Under the pieces are notes generated by a model. It did not search any database, was not told the origin of the DNA, and saw only the letters and a program-made list of their open reading frames with translations. From positions 1 through 5,427 of the forward strand of contig CAYZPW010000145.1 of the NCBI GenBank assembly GCA_964480475.1: a stretch of DNA of 5,427 bases. Direction: 5' to 3'. Both the position numbers and the translations under genes were made by a program. This DNA is from CAYZPW01 sp964480475 (GTDB lineage Bacteria; B130-G9). Shown piece after piece: positions 1 to 5,427 of the stretch. Numbering within the stretch: the stretch's first letter is position 1; each line of letters begins with the position of its first letter.

Positions 1-24
1 TAGCCCTAATACTGTTCACTTAAG
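1..24 (+). repeat. Left terminal inverted repeat of the IS
   Basis: The 24 bases beginning TAGCCCTAATACTGTTCACT are the exact reverse complement of 1452-1475. Similarity stops abruptly at base 25. The repeat also contains the predicted stop codon (TGA, minus strand, 16-18) of the frame-corrected transposase, so the protein's last codons are part of the terminal repeat. The repeat may extend left of the window. Confidence 0.95.
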
Positions 25-1409
25 CACTTGGACGCGGCATTGAGCGGTGGTTCTACAGAATGAAGGGCCACAGCGATAACGAATAAGATACTTGCCAGTG
101 TTGCGCTTCACTGCCCGTGGATTCCGCCTGCCACGGCTCGATACAACGCGTTCATCCAGTATCTCGTCGAGAATCGATTCATGAAATGCTCTCCTGTGTT
201 TAGGGGGAAATAGCGACGAACTGGGGCAGCCTGCGCCGAATCACGCGCACAGAGTGAATGTATGAGAGTCTATCCGGATCGAGGCCTTCTTTGAGCGCGG
301 CCTCGTGCATCAGGCCGCGGATTGCGAAGTGAGCCATCATAAAGCCATATTCGCCGTACGGCGAACTGCCGGACGAGTTCTGGGGTCTTGCTGCGCAGCA
401 CGACTCGAGAGCCTCGTAGATGTGTTTTGAGCTCGTCCAAGGCAGTCTCGATCTCCCAACGCTGGATATACAACGCGGCTAATTCCGCTGCCGGGGCCTG
501 TTCGGGATCAAGAATCGTGGTGATGACGCGATACAGGGGCTCGGCGTCTCCCACACCTTCGAGCTTGTATTCAATAACTCGAACTATCACACCATTTCTC
601 CCGTTTCGTCTATCTTTGATCGACGGATAGACCTTGCTCAGAAACGAGCCGTCTTTGAGCCGTTTATGAGGCGCCAAGACAACGTTTTTCTTGACCCTCC
701 AAAGAAGTTCCGCGCCTGTAGCGTGGGCCTGCTCCCACAGCGTAAAACCAAAGAAGTTCCGATCCGCTAAACAAAGCATTCCGGGCTTCAAACAACCGAT
801 AACCTCCTTGGCAAGAGATATCTCGCCTGTCGCATAGGGTCCCAACTGCGTCCCGAACAGAACGTGCGTCCCGCTCTCCACCAGCGATACAAAGCGGACC
901 TGAGGATAGGCGGTCTTCCCCCGACTGGCTTTTGGACGCCCGAACGCCTCCTCGTTTCGGGCCGTGTCCGCAACATCCATCGTGCTCCCATCAAGGCTAA
1001 CCAGACGCCTACCCCGATACCACGCCCCTTTCGTCTCAGCGGCAGCTATCGGCTTGACCAACTCATCGTGCAGCGCCTTCACAGCAACGCTGCCGAGGCG
1101 ACTACGCGCCTGCGATATCCCCGACTTGCCGACAACCCTCACTCTCCGCGCCGAATCCCTCAACCACCAAAAACCCGAAACCAAGCAACGCAGAACCTCG
1201 CGGCATGATGACCCCATATATAGCGCTAACGCTATCACGTAATACATCATCACATGCGCCGGAAGGTCCCGTTCTCGCTGACTTGTCTTCCCGGTCTTTT
1301 GAAGAACCTCCTTGACGTTCTTCAATGGAAAACTCTTCTCGATCACACCCAAACTGATGTAATCCGTTATTCGCTGCCCTTTTGGCAGTTCTCCAACTGC
1401 TCGCGCCAT
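16..1409 (-). pseudogene. IS4-family DDE transposase, broken by two frameshifts
   Basis: This is a cut-and-paste transposase that would bind the 24-bp ends of its own element and catalyse strand transfer. Frame 1 (1409 down to 270) gives 379 aa. Residues about 15-75 resemble the IS4 N-terminal domain. The catalytic core includes D140 (in LDGSTMD), D216 (in LADRNFF) and E321, with Y314, R317, E321 and K328 spaced exactly as the Y-R-E-K signature. After PELVRQ (Q348, codon 366-368) the family-like sequence jumps frame, continuing as EYGFMMAHFAIRGLMHEAAL from 352 down. It breaks again at a C5 run (203-207) and resumes as PKHRRAFHESILDEILDERV down to a TGA at 16-18. Removing 13 nt and 1 nt restores one 459-aa frame, the usual size for this IS4 group. 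The start ATG at 1407-1409 has an AAGGAGG ribosome site 7 nt upstream. The frame-1 tail after residue 348 is unrelated to the family. The active-site residues survive, but the C-terminus is lost, so the protein is probably inactive. A sequencing error could explain the C-run shift but less easily the 13-nt one. Confidence 0.88.
350..365. repeat. 16-bp perfect palindrome at the first transposase frameshift
   Basis: TTCGCCGTACGGCGAA reads the same on both strands and sits exactly where the transposase changes frame. Relative to the expected ...VRQ-E-Y-G-F... coding path, 13 nt (353-365) are extra, and together with the adjacent GAA codon they create the palindrome. A palindrome-forming insertion suggests a templated slippage or hairpin-mediated mutation; this mechanism is inferred. 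Confidence 0.7.
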
Positions 1410-1416
1410 TTATGGC

Positions 1417-1436
1417 CCTCCTTTCTCTGAAAGGAG
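1417..1436 (-). promoter_or_regulatory. Leader hairpin covering the transposase Shine-Dalgarno site
   Basis: Bases 1418-1425 and 1429-1436 are perfect 8-bp inverted complements separated by three bases (minus strand CTCCTTTC-AGA-GAAAGGAG). The Shine-Dalgarno sequence AAGGAGG (1417-1423) lies in the arm next to the ATG, with 7 nt spacing. Any transcript entering from upstream (for example from folD) would fold and hide the ribosome site. A transcript starting near 1428 would lack the first arm and leave the site open. IS10 and IS50, also IS4-family, are known to use this read-through protection; its use here is inferred. Confidence 0.55.
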
Positions 1437-1463
1437 CATACCACAGAACATCTTAAGTGAACA
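1435..1463 (-). promoter_or_regulatory. Weak candidate promoter of the transposase
   Basis: On the minus strand TGTTCA (1458-1463) and TATGCT (1435-1440) are 17 bp apart. They match the sigma-70 consensus at 3 of 6 and 4 of 6 positions. The -35-like hexamer lies inside the terminal repeat, a usual location for IS promoters. Transcription would begin near 1428, just inside the leader hairpin. The match is weak and is supported mainly by position. Confidence 0.3.
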
Positions 1464-1475
1464 GTATTAGGGCTA
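1452..1475 (-). repeat. Right terminal inverted repeat of the IS
   Basis: This is the exact 24-bp reverse complement of bases 1-24, ending in ...AGTATTAGGGCTA on the plus strand. It lies upstream of the transposase start and overlaps the weak -35-like hexamer proposed for the transposase promoter. The flanking bases after 1475 (AGGCAGCTCT) would be the target side. Confidence 0.95.
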
Positions 1476-1642
1476 AGGCAGCTCTGGAATCGCAGGTGAA
1501 GTCGCTTCCAGGGACGAGGACACTCCGTGAAAGCCCTTGCCCTCGCCATGAAGACTACCCAAAACGCCGCTATGAGGCCTCGGCAGCGATTCGATGGTCA
1601 GGCGCACGTGCGGCATCAACAGAAACAAAGCCGGCGCAGAAT
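1476..1642. other. Spacer between the IS and folD, no gene seen
   Basis: These 167 bases separate the right IS repeat from the folD stop codon. Open frames cross it on both strands, but none shows a recognisable protein, a convincing ribosome site or an independent start; the minus-strand ones end at stop codons in or beside the IS. No strong terminator hairpin followed by a T run was found after folD. This is the insertion neighbourhood of the IS, so a short downstream sequence may have been displaced. Confidence 0.5.
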
Positions 1643-2524
1643 CTATACGACACCACATATCTGCCTCGCGGCCTCGACCGTGTTCTCGAGGAGCATGCAG
1701 ACGGTCATCGGGCCGACGCCGCCGGGAACTGGCGTGATGTAGGAGGCGATCTTGGAGACGGACTCGAAATCGACATCGCCAACCAGTCGGCGCCCGGTCT
1801 TTGACTCCTTGCACGGAATCGGGTTGATGCCCGCGTCAAGCACGACAACGCCTTCCGCGAAGTAGGTGGCGTCGAGCATTTGGGCTCGTCCGGCAGCGAC
1901 CGCGACGATCTCGGCCTGTTTAGTTATTCGCCTTAAATCACGAGTCCGTGTGTGCGCAACCGTTACCGTCGCGTTCCGCCTCCTGCTAGAAAGCATCACC
2001 GCCAGCGGACGACCGACTAGCTCACTACGACCGATCACTACCGCGTTCTTGCCCTCAATCGTGATGCCGTATTCGTCGAGCAACCTGATCATCCCTTTCG
2101 GAGTGCAGGGCATCAGGCACGGCTTGCCGCGATACAGGAGGCCCTGATTGAGCGTGCTCAGGCCGTCGGCGTCCTTCTCTGGGAGTATCCAGTCGATCGC
2201 CTCGTGAGGGTCGAGATGGGCCGGAAGCGGCAGCTGGACAAGTATTCCATGCACCTTGTCGCTGCGGTTTAGTTCGTCAATGGTCTCGTGCAGCTCCTCC
2301 TTCGTGACCGTGGTCGGGAACTTGCGAAGCTCGAAATGCAGGCCAATCTTTGCGGCCCTTTTGTTCTTCATTCTGACGTAAGTGGTCGAGGCGGGATGCT
2401 CACCGACCAGAACGACAGCAAGACCTGGCCGGATGCCTCTCTCCTTCTCAAGTGCCTCGACTTGCTCAGCGAGTTTTTCTTCGATTTTCGCCGCGGTCTT
2501 CTTTCCATCCAAGATTATCGCCAT
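1643..2524 (-). CDS. folD: Bifunctional methylenetetrahydrofolate dehydrogenase / methenyltetrahydrofolate cyclohydrolase
   Basis: This cytosolic enzyme interconverts 5,10-methylene-, 5,10-methenyl- and 10-formyl-tetrahydrofolate using NAD(P), supplying one-carbon units for purine and formyl-methionine synthesis. The 293 residues span the full family length. The N-terminal catalytic domain shows the STTYVRMKNKRA motif (Y49 and the catalytic lysine K53), VHGILVQLPLP (Q97) and the PEKDADG loop (D120). The C-terminal Rossmann domain carries the cofactor motif VVIGRSELVGRP (about 162-173), NATVTVAHTRT, the DAGIN segment (about 230-234) and the signature TPVPGGVGPMT (264-274). All expected active-site residues are present, so the enzyme should be active. 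The loop after VGRPLAVML contains an arginine-rich stretch that looks about two residues longer than usual. The start ATG (2522-2524) gives the canonical N-terminus MAIILDGK, with an AAGGG ribosome site 6 nt upstream. The gene stands alone: 280 bp separate it from the membrane protein gene upstream. Confidence 0.97.
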   Translation of the reverse strand: MAIILDGKKTAAKIEEKLAEQVEALEKERGIRPGLAVVLVGEHPASTTYVRMKNKRAAKIGLHFELRKFPTTVTKEELHETIDELNRSDKVHGILVQLPLPAHLDPHEAIDWILPEKDADGLSTLNQGLLYRGKPCLMPCTPKGMIRLLDEYGITIEGKNAVVIGRSELVGRPLAVMLSSRRRNATVTVAHTRTRDLRRITKQAEIVAVAAGRAQMLDATYFAEGVVVLDAGINPIPCKESKTGRRLVGDVDFESVSKIASYITPVPGGVGPMTVCMLLENTVEAARQICGVV

Positions 2525-2530
2525 GCTTTG

Positions 2531-2593
2531 CCCTTTCGTGCTAAATAGAGTATGATGAGCAGAACTATAACGCCGAGGCGGCTAGTTTGAAAA
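2531..2593 (-). promoter_or_regulatory. Candidate sigma-70 promoter and ribosome site of folD
   Basis: On the minus strand TTTTCA (2588-2593) and TATAGT (2564-2569) are separated by 18 bp and match the consensus at 4 of 6 and 5 of 6 positions. The start point would fall near 2557, leaving a leader of roughly 30 nt. AAGGG (2531-2535) lies 6 nt before the folD ATG. The good -10 and proper placement support independent transcription of folD; no experimental evidence is available. Confidence 0.45.
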
Positions 2594-2699
2594 GACAGTT
2601 TGGAGCCATGAACGGAAACTGAAGGACAGGCTACGCACTCGCGGCCATTCGTATGCATTCGCGGTTCTCTTGAGCCACGAACTGACGCGAAGCGCATAG

Positions 2700-2754
2700 C
2701 CCAGTTATACGATACGATAACGCAAGTAACCGGAGCAGTGGGCACGAGCGCCAT
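2700..2754 (-). pseudogene. Possible relic of a family 2 glycosyltransferase N-terminus
   Basis: An ATG at 2752-2754, about 50 nt after the stop of the membrane protein gene, begins MALVPTAPVTCVIVSYNW. The segment APVTCVIVSYN closely follows the first beta strand of GT2 glycosyltransferases (typically P-x-V-x-V-I-V-x-Y-N), which binds the nucleotide-sugar. After SYNW no frame continues with family-like sequence, and folD begins 175 bp later, so at most the first 20 or so residues remain. There is no clear ribosome site. A downstream GT2 gene removed by deletion would fit the neighbouring GT-C-type protein, but an 11-residue match can arise by chance. The rest of the 2525-2804 gap holds only the folD promoter candidate. 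Confidence 0.3.
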
Positions 2755-2804
2755 CAAGCGGGAATCGACATGACAAGTAAGTCTCACGAATCAGCTTTTG
2801 GGCC

Positions 2805-4964
2805 TCACGGCAAGGCGATGCAGCTGGATAACTCGTGCATTCGGAATTGCGTCCGCACCTTTGCCAAGTCTGAGACGGTTGGGCAGGCCTGGACCCACGG
2901 AAGCTCTGGCAACGCCCGAAGCGGCTCTTCCCCGACAAGACCCTTTGTCTGAACGAGACGCACCTCCTCAACAGGTATTCTATTCTCGCCTGCAAAGACA
3001 CTCGTCCGAAGCTGCACCGGACCATCAGCCAGGAGCCACTTGGGCTCGCGGTCGAGGCGAACGGTCGCTCTTGCGCCCTCCACGACGGCCGGCAGTCTCA
3101 GGGCGACCGGTGCTCCGTCCAATGAGAACTCGAGCTCCACCGTCATGGACGGTGACGGCTCGGTGGTGTAGAATTCAGCTCTGTCGATGTTCATAGGGTC
3201 AGTTTCAGGGGTAAGTTGTATTGGCTGGGGCGTTAGCTGTTTGGCCACCGTGCGAGCATGTATTACATCGCCGGTCATGGCAAGGTACGATTCTTGCCGC
3301 GATAGAATACGTGCTGCGAGTTCGCGGTCCTCAACAGCCTTGTCCTCAGCAATCCGAAAGGCCATAAGTGTGTTTTTGTTGAGTATCCAATTGTGCTGGG
3401 AGCCCCTGACCCAGCTTTTGAAGGCAACCGGGACGACGTTTAGGCCAAACTCCGCCCTGATGAACCCCTGGATATGGCCGGCCAGGGCCTGCTCCTCAGG
3501 GGCCGAGAGGTCCTCGTCAAGAACTAACAGAATCAGGGCGTTGTCCGGCACATCCGGCTGAGTCGCCACAATCGCTCTGGGAATTCTGGATACTTCATCG
3601 CACACCGCAATTGAGATCGAGAGTAACTTCAAGAACCCAGCGACATAGAAGGCGACGATCAGCGAGATGAGCCCTACAGATAGGGTTACAAGCGGTGCCT
3701 TTGAGAGCTTCGGGAGGGCGCTTTTGGAGATAATACACCTGAGGAGGACACCAACGCCCGCAAGTGCGGCAGCATAGAATCTTAGATTGTGAGCCGTCCG
3801 ACCTACTTCGGGAAAGAAACCGAGCCACCCAAGCCTTAGCAGCTCAAAAACCCAGTATCCTATTGAACCCACAACCACCCAGTCGAGAAACGAGACTACT
3901 GCCGAGCGACTCTTCCTGTCCAGCAAGCCCCCCAGGCAACTGATGAGAAGAAAAGCCAGCAAACCCGCAGTCCCCAAAGAGGCGAGATAGACCCGGTAAC
4001 ACGTCACGTGAATCTGCGGATAGCTAAGCGCCGGGGCGACAACTATAAATAGGAGCAGGAATAGCGTGAACCGCCACTGGTGCTTGAAGCCAAAATAGAG
4101 CAAGAAGGCGGCGGCGAGGCTCAGGGCCGGTGAGAGCTGAAGGGGACATACAGTTGCGTAAACTATCGGGACAAGTTTCACAATTGCCTGCCACACCGTC
4201 AGCCTTCTGACAGCCTCGAGATACCAGCTTGCCTGGTCGCCGACCTGACTGAGCTGATAGAACCTCAATCCCAGAAAGAGCAGGGTAATAATCCACAGCG
4301 GAAGGTGGCATTTCAAGACCCTCCTCTTGACCCGAGCAAAGCCCTCTTTTGGCCACCAAATCGCCTCATAAAGCACCAAGAAGACAGGAGTCAATAGGAC
4401 GTATGGATATGAGAGAAGCCCGAAGACGAACGCCAGGCAGGCAATAGGGATTCTTGCCCAGCACGGCCTCTTCCTGTAGCCGGGGCCCAGCAGCCAGAAC
4501 ACCAACAGCGAGCAGAATGTGGCATTGAGGGTTATCCCTTGCACCAACTGGAACACGGATATCACGTGGCTCGGCATGACGGTAAAGATAAGCGCCCCGA
4601 CCGCCCCCACAATGAAGCTCTGCGACAGCGCCTCAAGGATCAGGAACACCAGAAGACAAGTTGCGGCGTAGGTCAAGAACTGGATCGCCCGAGGTATTAC
4701 TGGATTGGCGCCGAACAGCTTCTGATAAAGCGCAGGGATTACCCTGATCATCGGCCTGTAGAACTCCTCGCCCCAGTCCTCCTTGACCATGTAGCGCTTT
4801 ATATCCGACCAGCTCGCCGGCTTTAGGTACATGCAGGCCTCACCCATATAATATGCGCGAAGGCCAGACGCGCTCAAGAGCAACGGCAGCAAAATCAACC
4901 CGACAACGAACCAGCGCCTCGCTCTTGGATTGCGCAGCAAAACGCTATCTGAAAAGATCTCCAT
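2805..4964 (-). CDS. Polytopic membrane protein, probable GT-C-type (PMT/TMTC-like) glycosyltransferase
   Basis: The 719-residue protein begins MEIFSDSVLLRNPRARR. The basic stretch before the first membrane segment (about 19-36) places the N-terminus in the cytoplasm. A 55-residue exported loop follows, with several acidic residues (D54, E62, D63, E66, E67) and the motif EEFYRPM...LFGANP running into a second segment rich in Leu. This resembles the first loop of bacterial PMT/TMTC-like proteins, where acidic residues act in transfer from lipid-linked sugars. Some 12-14 hydrophobic segments extend to about residue 452, with basic cytoplasmic loops near 161-171, 205-219, 349-354 and 413-422. 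The last 265 residues are soluble and predicted outside the membrane. They include an alpha/beta-like part (NALILLVLDED at 475-485) and a strand-rich part (about 600-672). TMTC-like relatives usually carry TPR repeats there; none are seen here. Substrate and acceptor are unknown. The start at 4964 was chosen because the upstream frame (to 5210) enters a repeat, while GGGAGG lies just before this ATG, though only 3 nt away. The gene is certain; glycosyltransferase activity is inferred. Confidence 0.75.
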   Translation of the reverse strand: MEIFSDSVLLRNPRARRWFVVGLILLPLLLSASGLRAYYMGEACMYLKPASWSDIKRYMVKEDWGEEFYRPMIRVIPALYQKLFGANPVIPRAIQFLTYAATCLLVFLILEALSQSFIVGAVGALIFTVMPSHVISVFQLVQGITLNATFCSLLVFWLLGPGYRKRPCWARIPIACLAFVFGLLSYPYVLLTPVFLVLYEAIWWPKEGFARVKRRVLKCHLPLWIITLLFLGLRFYQLSQVGDQASWYLEAVRRLTVWQAIVKLVPIVYATVCPLQLSPALSLAAAFLLYFGFKHQWRFTLFLLLFIVVAPALSYPQIHVTCYRVYLASLGTAGLLAFLLISCLGGLLDRKSRSAVVSFLDWVVVGSIGYWVFELLRLGWLGFFPEVGRTAHNLRFYAAALAGVGVLLRCIISKSALPKLSKAPLVTLSVGLISLIVAFYVAGFLKLLSISIAVCDEVSRIPRAIVATQPDVPDNALILLVLDEDLSAPEEQALAGHIQGFIRAEFGLNVVPVAFKSWVRGSQHNWILNKNTLMAFRIAEDKAVEDRELAARILSRQESYLAMTGDVIHARTVAKQLTPQPIQLTPETDPMNIDRAEFYTTEPSPSMTVELEFSLDGAPVALRLPAVVEGARATVRLDREPKWLLADGPVQLRTSVFAGENRIPVEEVRLVQTKGLVGEEPLRALPELPWVQACPTVSDLAKVRTQFRMHELSSCIALP

Positions 4965-5022
4965 TTGCCTCCCAGGTTGCCAGGTCTGATGGCCCCACCA
5001 GGCCGCCCAAGACCGATGGAGC

Positions 5023-5051
5023 AAGGTATCCCGGAGCATATATGTTGTCAA
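5023..5051 (-). promoter_or_regulatory. Candidate promoter of the membrane protein gene
   Basis: A perfect -35 hexamer TTGACA (5046-5051, minus strand) is followed after 17 bp by TACCTT (5023-5028), which matches the -10 consensus at only 3 of 6 positions. Transcription would start near 5016, about 50 nt before the ATG at 4964. Its position inside the long upstream open frame supports the shorter start for the membrane protein. Confidence 0.4.
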
Positions 5052-5221
5052 GCAGTCCACTGCGAGGAGTTTTCGTAATAGTATGCCTTGGGGCGCTTGC
5101 ACACGTGCTGGGCGGCTGGCTTTGGGGGATTCTGGGCCCAGAATCTCATGCAATCTGGGCGGGAGGCGGGGACTGTTGGAGAGTGATGCTTCAATGCCCT
5201 GAAGGGGCATCAGGTGCGTAG
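5042..5221 (+). CDS. Candidate divergent small membrane peptide (59 aa), doubtful
   Basis: An ATG at 5042-5044 is preceded by GGAG (5033-5036) with 5 nt spacing. It opens a 59-residue frame whose residues about 8-32 (starting LRGVFVIVCLGALAHVL) form one plausible membrane helix. The frame runs on into the REP-like repeat and uses the TAG of the repeat's GTAG as its stop, so the last 10 or so residues are repeat-encoded. It is divergent from the membrane protein gene and would overlap that gene's proposed promoter. I recognise no family. A chance open frame is more likely than a gene. Confidence 0.18.
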   Translation: MLSSSPLRGVFVIVCLGALAHVLGGWLWGILGPESHAIWAGGGDCWRVMLQCPEGASGA

Positions 5222-5240
5222 CCGTGGGTGCAACCCACGG
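5194..5240 (+). repeat. REP-like unit A with two hairpins
   Basis: The first hairpin is ATGCCCT-GAA-GGGGCAT (5194-5210, one G-T pair). GTAG at 5218-5221 is followed directly by an 8-bp perfect stem with a 3-nt loop, CCGTGGGT-GCA-ACCCACGG (5222-5240). The out-of-place upstream ATG for the membrane protein (5208-5210) lies inside this unit. Confidence 0.7.
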
Positions 5241-5267
5241 ATCATGGCCAACAGAAAGCTGATGGCC

Positions 5268-5314
5268 CCCTAAGGCGTCGGACAGTCTCTCCGAGATTGT
5301 CCGACGCCTTAGGG
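5268..5314. repeat. Long perfect hairpin between the REP-like units
   Basis: Arms 5268-5284 and 5298-5314 (CCCTAAGGCGTCGGACA and its complement) pair perfectly over 17 bp. The inner bases 5285-5289 and 5293-5297 add five more pairs, one of them G-T, leaving a 3-nt loop (TCC). No T run follows on either strand, so it is a poor intrinsic terminator and fits a structural part of the repeat better. Confidence 0.85.
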
Positions 5315-5340
5315 CTGAGGGTCGTGTTCCCGCCCGAATA

Positions 5341-5387
5341 CCCCGCGTTTCACACGGGGCTACCGACGTGGCCCCCTTTCAGGGGAC
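5341..5387 (-). repeat. REP-like unit B, inverted relative to unit A
   Basis: Read on the minus strand, it starts GTCCCCTGAAAGGGG, whose hairpin CCCCT-GAA-AGGGG covers 5373-5385. GTAG follows at 5363-5360, and then a stem CCCCG...CGGGG (5359-5341) with one internal mismatch. The distance from CCCTGAA to GTAGCC is 27 nt, the same as in unit A, although the stem sequences differ, which indicates conserved structure over sequence. Confidence 0.65.
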
Positions 5388-5427
5388 TTTTGCCCCTCCA
5401 ACCTGACGTCAATTCCACTTTCCCCTC

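Larger units (their letters stand above)
1..1475 (-). mobile_element. IS4-family insertion sequence, about 1475 bp, with a frameshifted transposase
   Basis: The stretch is bounded by perfect 24-bp inverted repeats at 1-24 and 1452-1475 and holds a single minus-strand transposase that fills nearly all of it. The transposase has an IS4-type N-terminal region, a DDE_Tnp_1-like core and an exact Y-(2)-R-(3)-E-(6)-K motif, which places the element in the IS4 family. Length and one-gene layout fit that family. Because the left repeat begins at base 1, the left flank is not visible. The true tip may lie further left, or a few outer bases could belong to the target, so no target-site duplication can be scored. 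The element sits 167 bp downstream of the folD stop codon and does not interrupt a recognisable gene. The family is well supported; the subgroup is not assigned. Confidence 0.9.
5194..5387. repeat. REPIN/BIME-like compound palindromic element
   Basis: Two related units face each other: unit A on the plus strand (5194-5240) and unit B on the minus strand (5387 down to 5341). Both read CCCTGAA, a short G-run hairpin, a 27-nt path to GTAGCC, then a second hairpin directly after GTAG. Between them lies a 47-nt hairpin (5268-5314). Inverted pairs of GTAG-plus-hairpin units are the hallmark of REP sequences and REPINs, which are mobilised in trans by RAYT (TnpA-REP, Y1 HUH) transposases. No such transposase is in the window. 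The bases after 5387 show nothing I can name. Confidence 0.65.

Noticed and set aside
864..1242. Plus-strand frames opposite the transposase
   Set aside because: They are antisense to strongly recognised transposase codons, with low-complexity Arg/Pro-rich products.
1473..1814. Minus-strand frame running through the folD 3' end to the IS border
   Set aside because: Two thirds of it is out of frame inside folD, and the remainder shows no recognisable protein; the stop comes from the IS repeat.
2515..2787. Minus-strand frame overlapping the folD start by 10 nt, with a hydrophobic tail (LGVIVLLIILYLARK)
   Set aside because: The tail is encoded by the folD promoter and ribosome-site region, there is no ribosome site for an upstream start and no recognisable family. 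The GT2-like stretch in the same frame is reported separately.
4853..5041. Longer plus-strand start for the small frame ending at 5221
   Set aside because: The first part is antisense to the membrane protein N-terminus and has no protein-like features; only the portion from 5042 is worth noting.
5268..5314. Intrinsic terminator
   Set aside because: The stem is strong, but no T run follows on either strand and no gene ends just before it with certainty.
5404..5411. TGACGTCA palindrome near the right end
   Set aside because: An 8-bp palindrome can occur by chance and nothing nearby supports a binding site.
1..5427. CRISPR array, tRNA, rRNA, riboswitch or defence system
   Set aside because: No regularly spaced direct repeats, no tRNA- or rRNA-like stretches and no defence-associated protein motifs were seen.

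Overview
This 5.4-kb window is chromosomal DNA from an environmental bacterium that I cannot place to phylum. Base composition is moderately GC-rich. A bacterial-type FolD, an IS4-family insertion sequence and REP-like palindromic repeats all point to bacteria. All confident genes read on the minus strand, so transcription runs from high to low coordinates: a large polytopic membrane protein (2805-4964), then folD (1643-2524), then an IS4-family transposase (16-1409) inside its own element (1-1475).

Region 1-1475 is a complete-looking IS4-family element with perfect 24-bp terminal inverted repeats. Its transposase keeps the DDE residues and the Y-R-E-K signature but has two frameshifts near the C-terminus: an apparent 13-nt palindrome-forming insertion near 353-365 and one extra C in a C5 run at 203-207. 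Correcting both gives an in-frame protein of about 459 residues whose stop codon lies in the inverted repeat. The transposase leader has a perfect 8-bp hairpin covering the Shine-Dalgarno sequence, in the layout used by IS10 and IS50 to resist read-through expression.

Region 1476-1642 is a short spacer with no supported gene. folD (293 aa) is intact, with a plausible promoter and ribosome binding site. The 280-bp gap between folD and the membrane protein contains a short peptide match to the N-terminus of family 2 glycosyltransferases, possibly a gene relic.

Region 2805-4964 encodes a probable GT-C-type (PMT/TMTC-like) membrane protein of 719 aa with 12 to 14 membrane segments and an exported C-terminal domain in place of TPRs. 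The reading frame stays open upstream as far as 5210, but that extension runs into a repeat and is probably not translated. The right end (5194-5387) is a compound palindromic element: two REP-like units in inverted orientation, each with GTAG immediately before a hairpin, flanking a 22-bp-stem hairpin. This resembles a REPIN/BIME.

There is no sign of an operon-level pathway linking these genes. No CRISPR array, defence system, tRNA or rRNA is visible. The most interesting items are the palindromic REPIN-like element, the two-step decay of the transposase and the SD-masking hairpin of the IS.
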